From contig NZ_JACHZQ010000001.1 in the NCBI RefSeq assembly GCF_014193655.1, positions 1,054,001 through 1,118,000 of the forward strand: 64,000 bases of DNA, given 5' to 3'. This DNA comes from Rhizobium sp. BK313. Its GTDB lineage: Bacteria > Pseudomonadota > Alphaproteobacteria > Rhizobiales > Rhizobiaceae. Under the pieces are notes generated by a model. The model saw only the letters and a list, made by a program, of their open reading frames with translations. It did not search any database and was not told the origin of the DNA. The position numbers and the translations under genes were made by a program. This document shows, one piece after another, positions 44,732-55,140 of this stretch; the first letter of the stretch is position 1; each line of letters starts with the position of its first letter.

Positions 44732-45478
44732 GTGCGCTTGATTCGATTGCTGACCTTGCTCGCCATCCTTGCCTGCGCCACCACGGCTTTTGCCGACGAG
44801 GCCTGCCGCAAAGTCCTGCATCTCGGCGACAGCTATACGGTCTGCACCTTCGATCCCGCCACCGACGGTATCCGGCTCTATGAGAAGGACCGCAGCGGCA
44901 AGCCCTACGGTTCGTTCCGGGCGCTGGAAAACGATCTCCGCCAGGATCGCATCTATGTGCGGTTCGCGATGAATGGCGGCATGTACCGGGATGATCAGTC
45001 GCCGGTTGGCCTCTATATCGAAGAAGGCAGGCAACAGAGAGCGATCAACACCAACAAAGGATGGGGCAATTTTCATTTGCTGCCGAACGGCGTCTTCTAT
45101 ATTCAGCCCGGCCATGCCGGCATTTTGGAGAGCAAAGCCTTCTTGGCTTCGGGCATCAAGCCGTTCTACGCGACGCAATCCGGGCCGATGCTGGTGATCG
45201 ACGGCAAGCTGCACCCGTCGTTCCTTGCCGACAGCACCAGTTTCAAGACGCGCAATGGCGTTGGCGTCTCCGCGGACGGCAAGGTGATCTTCGCCCTATC
45301 CGATGGTGCCGTTCGCTTCCACGATTTTGCGACCCTGTTTCGCGACGATCTCGGTTGCACCAACGCGCTCTTCCTCGATGGCAGCATCTCCAGCCTCGAT
45401 ATACCGGAATGGCAGAGGCGGGATGGGCTATTCCCGCTCGGCCCGATTATCGCCGTGACCGAGTTGCTGCCGGGCTGA
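44732..45478 (+). CDS. Phosphodiester glycosidase (NAGPA-like) family exported protein
   Basis: A 248-residue protein with a signal peptide (LTLLAILACATTAFA-DEA) and the NAGPA/phosphodiester glycosidase core: FAMNGGMYRDDQSPVGLYIEEG, GNFHLLPNGVFYI, ATQSGPMLVIDGKLHP, RNGVGVSADGKVIFALSDGAV, ALFLDGSISSLDIP. Periplasmic/exported; the family removes sugar phosphodiesters or modifies envelope glycans. Start is GTG with CCGGAG upstream. It borders the polysaccharide cluster. Confidence 0.88.
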   Translation: MRLIRLLTLLAILACATTAFADEACRKVLHLGDSYTVCTFDPATDGIRLYEKDRSGKPYGSFRALENDLRQDRIYVRFAMNGGMYRDDQSPVGLYIEEGRQQRAINTNKGWGNFHLLPNGVFYIQPGHAGILESKAFLASGIKPFYATQSGPMLVIDGKLHPSFLADSTSFKTRNGVGVSADGKVIFALSDGAVRFHDFATLFRDDLGCTNALFLDGSISSLDIPEWQRRDGLFPLGPIIAVTELLPG

Positions 45479-45486
45479 ATAGAGCC

Positions 45487-46698
45487 TCAAACGAACTGTT
45501 CGATATAGGTGAGAATATCGAACAACCCGTCCTTCGGACCGGGATTGGCCGGAAAGTTCTGAGTGAAGCGAAGGAAGGCTCTCGGCTTGTCTGACCTGTC
45601 GAATTGCGGAATTTCCCGGCTCAAACGCTCCCGAATCGATGGCGACAGAAGATTGATCGTTGCGTCGTCGACGATCGGCTCGACAATGACGGGTTCGCCG
45701 TTGAATGCGATCGCTTCCGTTGCGGCGGTCGCGATCCCGGCGAGCTTGCGGATCTGATCGTAGGATTCCGGCGGCAGCGGCGATGGGTGGTAGGCTGCCA
45801 TGCGATGATACATGATGTAGGCCTCGACCCAATTCTGCGCATTCACATGCAGGCGCATCGCCACGGCCTGGCGCTGCAGCATGAATTGCGTGATGCGGTG
45901 CATGAGAGATGCTCTGTAATCGGCGGGAAGCCGGCCGTCGCGAAGTGCTTGCGAGGCGAGATATTCCAGGCCGCCTCTGTAGGTGTCCCACTGGAACATG
46001 CACTCCTTGTTGCCCTGCTGCAGGCGCGGGTCATCGGAAACCGCGGTCACACGCGCGAAGGGTTCCGGCATGAAGAGAATATCGGCCTTGTCGAGCGCGC
46101 GCGTCGTATAGAGAAATGCCCAGAAGATGAAGGGCGTCGGGCTGGAGATGGCCTTGGCCAGGACATCGCGCCTGATGATCATGAACTCTGGAAAGATGTG
46201 CCGTTCCAGAATGAATTCCAGCATCGAATGGAAATCGCCCTTCGCATGACGCGTGGGATAGGACAGGTGATAAAAAGGCTGCATGTCTCCGCCGCCCGGC
46301 CGCCCGTCAACCAGCATCCACGGCGCTTGCACCATGCCGATCTGTTTGTCGTTCACCATCAGGCGGATGTATTCGATGACCTTTTCCGGAATGAGCAAAT
46401 CATCGTCGCCCAGGAAGACCGCGTATTGACCACGGGCGCGCTGCATGGCGAAGGCGTAGTTGCTGAGAAAACCGGCATTGCTTGCGCGGCGGTAGGCGTT
46501 GATTTCGGGGTGATGCGAGATGGACTGGATATAAGCGGCGGTATTGTCCGTCGAGCAGTCATCGACGATCACGATCTCAAAGGGAATGCCCAGCCGGCGA
46601 AAGGCATCCAGGTGAAAGCTTACATTGCGCTCGAGCATGTACTGGCGATTGTACGTCGGAACGCAGATCGAAAGGACGGGGGGATCAATAGAGGACAT
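45487..46698 (-). CDS. Family 2 glycosyltransferase
   Basis: A 403-residue GT2 enzyme: LSICVPTYNRQYMLERNV, EIVIVDDCSTDNTAAYI and YAVFLGDDDLLIPEK (the DxD-type metal site), then a helical C-terminus. It transfers a sugar from a nucleotide donor to an acceptor, probably in a surface polysaccharide. Start 46698 (MSSIDPPV) has GGAGA at good spacing. It is divergent from the DUF3431 protein gene. Confidence 0.92.
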   Translation of the reverse strand: MSSIDPPVLSICVPTYNRQYMLERNVSFHLDAFRRLGIPFEIVIVDDCSTDNTAAYIQSISHHPEINAYRRASNAGFLSNYAFAMQRARGQYAVFLGDDDLLIPEKVIEYIRLMVNDKQIGMVQAPWMLVDGRPGGGDMQPFYHLSYPTRHAKGDFHSMLEFILERHIFPEFMIIRRDVLAKAISSPTPFIFWAFLYTTRALDKADILFMPEPFARVTAVSDDPRLQQGNKECMFQWDTYRGGLEYLASQALRDGRLPADYRASLMHRITQFMLQRQAVAMRLHVNAQNWVEAYIMYHRMAAYHPSPLPPESYDQIRKLAGIATAATEAIAFNGEPVIVEPIVDDATINLLSPSIRERLSREIPQFDRSDKPRAFLRFTQNFPANPGPKDGLFDILTYIEQFV

Positions 46699-46969
46699 CG
46701 ACTTCTCCAGAGGCATCGGCACGATTCTGAGCGCAAGCTTTGTCGCTAGATAGGAGAGGTTGCTTTCGCGGGGCTGGAGAATTCACGCCCATTCCAGGCG
46801 GCCGCGATGCGGCATCCAGGCTCCAGCCCGGTGCAAGCTTTGGTTTCTATCCCTCTGTCAAAGCGGTTCGCCGAACTTGATACGACATGATCGGCAGCGC
46901 GGAGCGGTCAATCGAGGCGCGGTTTCATCTATGTCGTCGCCGGTGACTGCTTGTGCCTGGAGATGTCAT

Positions 46970-48994
46970 ATGAACTCAATTGTTATCGCCCGCTACGACG
47001 AGTCTCTCGATTGGGTCCTGAATATTCCCAGTGATTTCGAGATCTTCATCTACAACAAGGGCAAGCCGGTCAACGATCCGCTTATTGTTGACCGAGCCGA
47101 GCACATTGTTGACAGGCCGAATGTCGGCCGGGAATCGGAAACATATATCCACCACATGCTGACGAAGCCGCGGGACGACGATTCGTTCACGGTCTTCACG
47201 CGGGGCGACCCTTTCGCCCATAGTCCAGATTTTCTGCCGCTGCTGCAAAACTGGCGGCAATGGGACAGCCTGCAGCCGCTATCCTGGCAATGGAGCTCCG
47301 ATCAGAATATTCCTCCGGCGCCCTTGCTCGCCGAATATGAACAGCGTCTGCGTGGGCGCCTGCGCGTTCGTCCGGAGCGCTTCTCGCTATCTAGCTGGAG
47401 TCCGCCGGATTTCGTCGACGAAGGTGCCCTCGGCACAAGCCGCGATTATTGCGCACTCCACGGCAGCCCGCCGGAAGGAGAAAACGTTGCCAGCGATTTC
47501 CTTCGCAAATGCGGGCTCGATGAACTGGCGAATAAAGCTAAGGCGAATTCTTTTGGCGTCTTCTCCTACGGTGCGATCTTTGCCGTTCGCAACGATCTGA
47601 TCGCCAAATGGCCGCGGAAGAGCCTGGAAATCGCATATCAGGCAACCTTAGGCCGGCCGGTCTACGGATATGTGCTCGAGCGCTTGTGGCTGCATCTCTT
47701 CGGCGCGGAATTCGATACGCCAGCAGCTTCGAGAATGACGCCAGAGCAGCCTTTGCCGCAGCAGGCTACCCCAGAGCTTGAATACCCAAAGGCGGAGCCG
47801 TCGACGAATGTCGAAGCGGATGACGATCTCGTATCGGTTCAGGTCGAAGAGCTTCGCGACACGGCGGAGAAGCTGCGGATGGAAATTTCGCAGCTCAGAG
47901 AAGCTCTCAAAACGCAGGCGGCATTGGACCAGCGCGCCATTCACGACGTTGCCTCAGTGATAAAGAATATTGGCGGCGTTGGTCGCCCCAAACGCCTGTT
48001 TATTTCGACCGGCTACTTTGCGACGGCGATTGCTGCAACATTGGCATCGCAACAGGGGTCGGCAACTGACGATTACCTTCTTATCACGATAGATAGGCAA
48101 GGTGCCGAAGGTAACACCAGATGGGCCTATCAGATGTACGACAGATGGGCATCTGTCCGCACTGTCGGTCATGATGAGTATTACGAGAATAACGCCGGAT
48201 TCTCCAATCCATTCAATTGCCACTTCGACGAGGTCTATTCCTCTCATTTCCACATGGCTGGCTTCGTGGGCCAGAAATTTCCTGCCTCGCGATATTCGTT
48301 CTACGAGGAAGGCTTAACAACCTACTCTCAGGCATTGAACGTGCGCGTTCAGGACAACAACACGCGATTCTACGCGCTTTCGCCAAAGATATTGCGCACA
48401 GCATCAATCGTTTCGCAGCCAATCGACGTCAAACTGCTGACCCAACTGCTTGAGAAGACTATAAATTGTTATAGTATCCCGATCTTCGAAAATCCTCGTA
48501 ACATTGTCATGTTGGCGATGGGCTTTCCACCGCACATTTCGGGCAGCCGCTCCCATTCTTTCGAAGCCTGCGAGCCTGCTGCGAAGATGCTTCGCGCGGC
48601 TGGCTTCGATGTCTGGCTAAAGCCGCATCCGCGCGCGCCCATTGATGATCTGTTTGGCAATTCGAGCCTGGCTGCGGCCGGCGTTCGTTTGCTGGAGACC
48701 GATGCTCCGCTGATCGAGCCCGTCATCTTGGCCAATCGTCAGACGATTTCAGCCGTTGTGTCTGTATATTCGAGCTTCCTGGTTCATTCCTATCCATTGT
48801 TCGGCATACCGGCTTTTACAATTCGCAGCCCCGTCATCGATCGAATGCAGGCTGCCTGGAAATCCCTACAGGATTCCACCGTGCCCGATGTCGACATGTT
48901 GTTGGGCGCCACACCCGACAGCATTCCGTCGATCGCCAGGTCATTTCATAACGCGTCGGTAAATGATGCCGGCAAACTCAGCCGTCGAATGTAA
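46970..48994 (+). CDS. DUF3431 domain joined to a polysialyltransferase-like domain
   Basis: A 674-residue probable glycan-processing protein. Residues 1-~230 match DUF3431: IVIARYDESLDWVLNIP, IYNKGKPV, PNVGRESETYIHHMLTKP, TVFTRGDPFAH and GAIFAVRNDLI. A ~60-residue Glu-rich coiled coil follows (VEELRDTAEKLRMEISQLREAL). The C-terminal ~330 residues (LFISTGYFATAIAATLASQQ, VYSSHFHMAGFVGQKFPA, RYSFYEEGLTTYSQAL, LKPHPRAPIDD, VVSVYSSFLVHSYPLFG) look like the alpha-2,8-polysialyltransferase/GT52-like family. The ATG at 46970 has GGAG upstream; the frame extends further 5' without coding signs. Confidence 0.75.
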   Translation: MNSIVIARYDESLDWVLNIPSDFEIFIYNKGKPVNDPLIVDRAEHIVDRPNVGRESETYIHHMLTKPRDDDSFTVFTRGDPFAHSPDFLPLLQNWRQWDSLQPLSWQWSSDQNIPPAPLLAEYEQRLRGRLRVRPERFSLSSWSPPDFVDEGALGTSRDYCALHGSPPEGENVASDFLRKCGLDELANKAKANSFGVFSYGAIFAVRNDLIAKWPRKSLEIAYQATLGRPVYGYVLERLWLHLFGAEFDTPAASRMTPEQPLPQQATPELEYPKAEPSTNVEADDDLVSVQVEELRDTAEKLRMEISQLREALKTQAALDQRAIHDVASVIKNIGGVGRPKRLFISTGYFATAIAATLASQQGSATDDYLLITIDRQGAEGNTRWAYQMYDRWASVRTVGHDEYYENNAGFSNPFNCHFDEVYSSHFHMAGFVGQKFPASRYSFYEEGLTTYSQALNVRVQDNNTRFYALSPKILRTASIVSQPIDVKLLTQLLEKTINCYSIPIFENPRNIVMLAMGFPPHISGSRSHSFEACEPAAKMLRAAGFDVWLKPHPRAPIDDLFGNSSLAAAGVRLLETDAPLIEPVILANRQTISAVVSVYSSFLVHSYPLFGIPAFTIRSPVIDRMQAAWKSLQDSTVPDVDMLLGATPDSIPSIARSFHNASVNDAGKLSRRM

Positions 48995-49050
48995 GCGTGC
49001 GTTTGTGTGGTGGGGGTATTCCGGAAACCGGTATAATTTAGGGATCGACG

Positions 49051-50184
49051 ATGCAGCATCAAAATGAATTCATACCGGTTTCTGCCGTGGAAGACGCATC
49101 CAATGAGCGTCTGCCGCTGGGGCACAAGGGGCAGGCGTTGTTCATGAACAATACCGCCACCGGCTACCACTGGGGGTGCTATGGAACATCCATGGCGATC
49201 TATGAAACGGTCATTCACTCCGGCTATTCGATTGCATCTGTCGATGTGGATACGACGCATGAGGGGTTGGGTTATCCGCCGACGAGCGCCAGTCATCAAG
49301 CCATGGTGGAATTCGCCGAGCAGCTTCAAGTCGTCAACAGTACTGTCTTTCGGGCTATCCGCGATTCCGACCTGTTGGTCGTCAACGGGGAGGGCACCCT
49401 TCACAGGTTTCATCGGGCGCCGCGGACGCTCCTGTCGGTGCTCAAGCTCGCGAAAATGATGGGAAAGCGGGTCCATCTGATCAACCACGCTTGTTTTCCT
49501 TCGGGGGGACCTGAACCGGCGAGCCCGGATGTGGAGCGGTTCTATTCCGAATGTCTTCGAGATTTAGACAGGATCGTCGTTCGAGACGAGTGGTCCGCCA
49601 AGACCTATGAGCGCATGGGGATCAAGCATTCGGTCGGCTTCGATTGCCTGCCGCTTTATATCAGGATGTACGCGAAACCGGTGCAGATGCCGAGTTCGAT
49701 CCTTATTGGCGGCGCCTCTCACTGGACGCCGGATATTGCAATGAATTTGGGCCGGATGCTTGCGGCTATCCTTGGTCCGACGAGCGTTCCCGTGGTCTTC
49801 CTGGCTGGCGGTTTCAAGCGGGAACCTCGGGAAGATGCTGTTCACTACGAGACATTGAAGAAGGTTATCCCGAATATTCAATTGGCACGTCCAACTTCGT
49901 TCTCGGATTGGATCGGCTGGATCCGGTCGGCGGAATTGATGATCACCGGGCGTTTTCACCATTTCGTTGCGGCCGCGACGCTGTCGACACCGATTGTGAC
50001 GATGCCGGGCAACACCGCCAAGACCAACGCCGTGGCCGCCATGTTGGGTGCTCCGTCTCCATTGGCGCCGACCTCGGGGAACGCTCAGGATGCTTTGAGG
50101 GAAAGAATATCCAAGCCGTTTCGGACCTCGCCGGCCCAGGTGCAGTCGATACTGGAAGGCGCCCTGGTCAATTTCGATTTCTGA
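49051..50184 (+). CDS. Polysaccharide pyruvyltransferase family protein
   Basis: A 377-residue protein of the polysaccharide pyruvyltransferase family, which puts pyruvate ketals on sugars of exopolysaccharides or acts as a GT-B-like enzyme. Typical parts are NNTATGYHWGCYGTSMAI, LLVVNGEGTLHRFHRAPRTL, VHLINHACFPSGG, RIVVRDEWSAKTYERMG and ELMITGRFHHFVAAATLSTP. It follows the DUF3431 protein gene in the same direction after 56 bases. Confidence 0.85.
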   Translation: MQHQNEFIPVSAVEDASNERLPLGHKGQALFMNNTATGYHWGCYGTSMAIYETVIHSGYSIASVDVDTTHEGLGYPPTSASHQAMVEFAEQLQVVNSTVFRAIRDSDLLVVNGEGTLHRFHRAPRTLLSVLKLAKMMGKRVHLINHACFPSGGPEPASPDVERFYSECLRDLDRIVVRDEWSAKTYERMGIKHSVGFDCLPLYIRMYAKPVQMPSSILIGGASHWTPDIAMNLGRMLAAILGPTSVPVVFLAGGFKREPREDAVHYETLKKVIPNIQLARPTSFSDWIGWIRSAELMITGRFHHFVAAATLSTPIVTMPGNTAKTNAVAAMLGAPSPLAPTSGNAQDALRERISKPFRTSPAQVQSILEGALVNFDF

Positions 50185-50361
50185 CGGCGATTTCGAGTGG
50201 CAACCGCAAACGTGAGGCCTCTGCAAGTTTCGCAAAAGGAATGACTGACAAGGTGCTTATCAATCTAGTTCGATTGTGAGTTGGGAGTCTGATGGCGCTT
50301 TGCGGCGTCATTTCTCGCAAACTCGAACGGTCGCTCCAAGGCCAGGAATAGGGGGCAGTCT

Positions 50362-51501
50362 ATGACGTCATTTGCAGCGACAAATCTGCAAACTCTTACG
50401 CATGCGGAGCGTGTGGCAATTGCAGAACAATGGTCCGATGCTCCGCCCTTGCAGGCAGAGATGCTTTCGGGAACATCTTGGCAGTTGAGCGATCTGGACG
50501 GGCGGCAGTTGTTGCCGTTCCTTGTGCTTGCTCCCGGAGGCCTGGTCGGCAATGTCTTCCACGGATCGCTCGATCACTGGTACGTGGTCAATGGCAAACT
50601 TTGCATCCTCGATAGCGAAGGGGTGCCAACGATTGTATTCACCGCGGCTCGTATCGTGAATTCGGTGGTCGTGGCGCTTGCTGGCCACGCCGTCTTGGCT
50701 GGCGTTGAGGCTATCTATATTCTGAACCTTGTCGACCATCCGCCTCATCCGGTATCGCCGACGCCATCTCACATGGAGCGTCGAGCCAGATTTATCAAAC
50801 AGCCGCCAGCGGGCGAGCGCCGGGCAAATCTCGTCGTGGTGCGCGCCAATAGTGCATCGTTGCATCCGCGCTGGTTCGACGGTCTCGATGACAATACGCG
50901 CACCTGGGATCTCTGTGTAAGCTGGTACGGAAACGAAATTCCTGACGCATCGGTGTCGCCGGAATATCTCACCCACGCGCCGAACCAACGGAAATTCAAG
51001 CCGATCTTCGATCTGTTTTATGAAGATAGCCCGCTTTGGAATTACGATCGCATCTGGTTGCCCGACGACGACCTGCTATGCAGCGGATCGGATTTGAACA
51101 AGATGTTCCATCTGTCGCGCAAATACGGGCTCGATCTAGCGCAGCCAGCGCTTCGTCAGGAATCTGGTTGTCACATCAATCATCCGATAACCGCTCAGCG
51201 CCAGGGCGGCGACGTGCGCTTCGAACCCTTCGTCGAGATCATGTGCCCGCTCTTTTCGCGCCGCGCTCTCCGCATTTGCGTCGGCAGCATCAAGGATGCG
51301 GTTTCGGGGTACGGCCTGGATCATTTGTGGCCCTCATTCCTTGGACGACCCGCAACGCGCATGGGCATCATTGACGCGGTTGGTATAGTTCATACGAGGC
51401 CAATTGGCGCGAGCTATGACGTGCGGTCTGCAATTGCCGAGCAAGCCGCGCTCTGGAAGTCCTATGGGTTCAATTACACAAGGATTCCAGGTGTGAACTG
51501 A
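50362..51501 (+). CDS. DUF707 family protein
   Basis: A 379-residue protein; the C-terminal ~240 residues match DUF707 (NLVVVRANSASLHPRWFD, RTWDLCVSWYGNEI, FYEDSPLWNYDRIWLPDDD, EIMCPLFSRRALRICVG, GYGLDHLWPSFLG). The DDD and the FLG elements suggest a glycosyltransferase-like fold. The N-terminal ~120 residues are not assigned. It lies between the pyruvyltransferase and glf genes, so a surface-glycan role is likely. Confidence 0.82.
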   Translation: MTSFAATNLQTLTHAERVAIAEQWSDAPPLQAEMLSGTSWQLSDLDGRQLLPFLVLAPGGLVGNVFHGSLDHWYVVNGKLCILDSEGVPTIVFTAARIVNSVVVALAGHAVLAGVEAIYILNLVDHPPHPVSPTPSHMERRARFIKQPPAGERRANLVVVRANSASLHPRWFDGLDDNTRTWDLCVSWYGNEIPDASVSPEYLTHAPNQRKFKPIFDLFYEDSPLWNYDRIWLPDDDLLCSGSDLNKMFHLSRKYGLDLAQPALRQESGCHINHPITAQRQGGDVRFEPFVEIMCPLFSRRALRICVGSIKDAVSGYGLDHLWPSFLGRPATRMGIIDAVGIVHTRPIGASYDVRSAIAEQAALWKSYGFNYTRIPGVN

Positions 51502-51556
51502 TGCGTCGTCTTGCAGATGGCGATGCGTCGCGGTGACTACCCAGCTGGCAAGCTGA

Positions 51557-52765
<1,209 letters not shown>

Positions 52766-52869
52766 CCTTCTGGGCTGAACTCGGAGAGTCGACCTCCGGC
52801 GCCGTTTTGTCGTGGATCGGCCATCAGGATGCAGAACATCTTTAAACGATACCGCGATCCAAAGTATCG

Positions 52870-52897
52870 GCGGGATGACCGTTCAAGGGCATCCCGC
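52870..52897. terminator. Stem-loop between convergent glf and betaine-homocysteine methyltransferase genes
   Basis: 8-bp stem GCGGGATG/CATCCCGC with a 12-base loop, lying between the stops of two convergent genes; on the plus strand it is followed by TCGATTGTTT. A bidirectional terminator is plausible. Confidence 0.5.
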
Positions 52898-52907
52898 TCG
52901 ATTGTTT

Positions 52908-53921
52908 CTAGCTCCGCCGACGGCGCTCACGTACAGGTGCGGTTCCACCTTCGTTGGCGGTCTTGTTGCGCAGCGGGCCGATCCGCTCGATGATCGTTTC
53001 CAGCGTCGGGCGCGGGCCGGGCGTGTAGCTGTCGAGCGCCTGGCGCATGGCGGCAAGGTGGCCACAGGAGGTGCCGCAGCAGCCACCGATGATCTTGGCG
53101 CCGGCGTCGCGGGCAAGGCGCGCATAGTCTGCCATCAGTGGCGGCGTGCCGGAATAATGGATCTCGGCGCCGCGATATTCAGGAATCCCGCAATTTCCCT
53201 TGACGATCACGATGGCGGCCGGATCGGCAGTGGTCATGTCGAGCAGGCTCGAGAGGATATCCGAAGCCCCGACACCGCAATTGGCACCGACGGCGAGTGG
53301 ACCTTCGCCGACATCCTTGGCAACGCCGTGAATGTCCTTCGGATGCAGACCCATCATCGTCTTGCCGGCGGTGTCGAAGGAGCCCGTATAGGTATAGGGC
53401 AGGCCGACTTTGATGGCGGCTTCCGCGGCGGCGCGGATCTCCTCGGACGACGACATGGTCTCGATCCAGGCAACATCGGCGCCGCCGGCTTTCAGACCTT
53501 CGATCTGCTCGGCGAAAGCGGAAACTGCGTCTTCATAGGTCAGCGCACCAAGCGGTATCAACAATTCGCCGGTCGGGCCGACAGAGCCGGCGACGATGAC
53601 CTTGCGGCCAGCCTTGTCGGCGACAGCGCGGGCAATCTCTGCGGCCGTCTTGTTCAAGCTGTGAACTCGGTCCTGCGCATGATGCAGCTTCAACCGGTGG
53701 CGAGTACCGCCGAAAGTGTTGGTAAGGATGATGTCGGCGCCGGCATCGACGAAATCCTGGTGCAGCTTGGTGATCCGTTCGGGATGCTGTTCGTTCCAGA
53801 GCTCCGGCGCTTCGCCGGCCTCCAGACCCATGGCGAAAAGATTGGTGCCCGTCGCGCCATCAGCGAGCAGCACGCCCCTTTCGGCAAGAAGATCGGTCAA
53901 GGGATTGGCTGTGACGGTCAT
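52908..53921 (-). CDS. bmt: Betaine-homocysteine S-methyltransferase-like enzyme
   Basis: A 337-residue homocysteine S-methyltransferase family (Pfam S-methyl_trans) protein. Zinc-binding cysteines are GANCGVG and the pair in GGCCGTSCGH; the substrate barrel shows LLADGATGTNLFAMGLE, TNTFGGTRHRLKLH and VAGSVGPTGELL. The rhizobial members are annotated as betaine-homocysteine methyltransferase, taking a methyl from glycine betaine to give methionine and dimethylglycine. It is near the quaternary-amine ABC transporter, which supports the betaine substrate. A palindromic candidate operator lies 40-60 bases before its ATG. Confidence 0.85.
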   Translation of the reverse strand: MTVTANPLTDLLAERGVLLADGATGTNLFAMGLEAGEAPELWNEQHPERITKLHQDFVDAGADIILTNTFGGTRHRLKLHHAQDRVHSLNKTAAEIARAVADKAGRKVIVAGSVGPTGELLIPLGALTYEDAVSAFAEQIEGLKAGGADVAWIETMSSSEEIRAAAEAAIKVGLPYTYTGSFDTAGKTMMGLHPKDIHGVAKDVGEGPLAVGANCGVGASDILSSLLDMTTADPAAIVIVKGNCGIPEYRGAEIHYSGTPPLMADYARLARDAGAKIIGGCCGTSCGHLAAMRQALDSYTPGPRPTLETIIERIGPLRNKTANEGGTAPVRERRRRS

Positions 53922-53963
53922 GGCGTCTCCTCGATTGCGTCGGATAATCTCAAGCGAAATGCA

Positions 53964-53985
53964 GATATAAACATTTCTTTATATG
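53964..53985 (-). promoter_or_regulatory. Palindromic candidate operator upstream of betaine-homocysteine methyltransferase
   Basis: Near-perfect palindrome, GATATAAACA-TT-TCTTTATATG, in an AT-rich upstream region. AT-rich palindromes with ATATAAAG half-sites are described as SahR (ArsR-family, S-adenosylhomocysteine-responsive) sites controlling methionine-cycle genes in proteobacteria. The match is by eye. Confidence 0.4.
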
Positions 53986-54035
53986 AGAACAATGCCAGGA
54001 TAAAGGCAGAGGTTGCTCGATAATGTGATGTACAA

Positions 54036-54063
54036 GAAAAAAGCGCCCGGGGCAGGGCGCTTT
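54036..54063 (-). terminator. Rho-independent terminator of the quaternary-amine ABC transporter operon
   Basis: On the minus strand: AAAGCGCCC-x6-GGGCGCTTT followed by a T-run (the plus strand shows AAAAAA at its left). It lies 25 bases after the stop of the ATP-binding subunit gene. Classic intrinsic terminator. Confidence 0.85.
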
Positions 54064-54087
54064 CCGCTTTTACGATGGAGATGTGTT

Positions 54088-55140
54088 TCAGGCCGCCGCC
54101 ATCTGCGTCGTTTCATGCGTTGTCGGCGTCACCATGGCAGCGATGATGCCTTGCAGATCGATCGTGCCGATCGGGCGGCCACCGGCATCGGTGACGACGG
54201 CAGCGGCGTGTCCGCCGTCGGTCATCTGTTTAGCGGCCATTTCCAGCGTCATGTCGCCGGATACGCGGACCCCATGCGCTTCGCCGGCAATCGGTTTCAT
54301 GATCGTCTGGGTCTGGATAACGCGGCCGCGGTTCACTTCCTTGACGAAGGCGGTGATATAGTCGTCCGCAGGTTTCAGCACGATTTCCTGGCCACTGCCC
54401 TGCTGCACGACCTTGCCATCGCGCAGGATGGCGATCTTGTCGCCGAGACGCAACGCTTCGTCGAGATCGTGGGTGATGAAGACGACGGTTTTCTTCAACT
54501 CCTTTTGCAGATCGAGAAGAACGCTCTGCATGTCGACACGGATAAGCGGGTCGAGTGCGGAGAAGGCCTCATCCATCAGCAGTATGTCGGCGTCGTTGGT
54601 GAGTGCACGAGCGAGGCCGACGCGCTGCTGCATGCCGCCGGAAAGCTGGTTCGGATAGTGATTCTCGAATCCCTTCAGGCCGACGCGTTCGATCCAGTAA
54701 TGGCCCTTCTTCTCGCTTTCGGCCCGGGCCACGCCTTGGATGTGCAGGCCGTAGATGGTGTTTTCAATCACCGTGCGGTGCGGCAGGAGGGCAAATTTCT
54801 GGAACACCATTGCCGTCTTGTGGCGACGGAACTCACGAAGAGCATTCTCGCCCATCTTGCAGACGTCGACGCCATTGTAGAGCACCTCGCCGGTAGTCGG
54901 TTCGATAAGCCTGTTGATGTGGCGGATCAACGTCGACTTGCCGGAGCCCGAGAGACCCATGACGACGGTGATTGCGCCAGCCGGCATGTCGATGTTGATG
55001 TCCTGCAGCCCGAGGACATGGCCATGCGTTTCGTTGAGTTCGGCCTTGCCGATCCCGTTTTTCACCGCATCCACATAGTCGCGCCCGCGAGGGCCGAAGA
55101 TTTTGTAAAGGCCTTTGATCTGGATCGCGTGACTAGCCAT
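54088..55140 (-). CDS. proV: Quaternary-amine (glycine/proline betaine) ABC transporter, ATP-binding subunit
   Basis: A 350-residue ProV/OpuAA-type ATPase. Walker A MGLSGSGKST (62-70), signature LSGGMQQRVGLARAL, Walker B ILLMDEAFSALDP, H-loop VFITHDLDEAL, and a C-terminal CBS-domain pair (RGRVIQTQTIMKPIAGEAHG, AAVVTDAGGRPIGTID) that in this family senses ionic strength. Start 55140 overlaps the permease gene end by eight bases. Most likely substrate is glycine betaine or a relative, given the neighbours. Confidence 0.92.
   Translation of the reverse strand: MASHAIQIKGLYKIFGPRGRDYVDAVKNGIGKAELNETHGHVLGLQDINIDMPAGAITVVMGLSGSGKSTLIRHINRLIEPTTGEVLYNGVDVCKMGENALREFRRHKTAMVFQKFALLPHRTVIENTIYGLHIQGVARAESEKKGHYWIERVGLKGFENHYPNQLSGGMQQRVGLARALTNDADILLMDEAFSALDPLIRVDMQSVLLDLQKELKKTVVFITHDLDEALRLGDKIAILRDGKVVQQGSGQEIVLKPADDYITAFVKEVNRGRVIQTQTIMKPIAGEAHGVRVSGDMTLEMAAKQMTDGGHAAAVVTDAGGRPIGTIDLQGIIAAMVTPTTHETTQMAAA

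Noticed and set aside
45604..46749. Plus-strand frame of 381 codons opposite the GT2 gene
   Set aside because: Antisense shadow; no recognisable motif and unlikely amino-acid composition.
52812..54023. Plus-strand frame of 403 codons opposite the betaine-homocysteine methyltransferase
   Set aside because: Antisense shadow; the terminator and promoter elements of the minus-strand genes fall in it.
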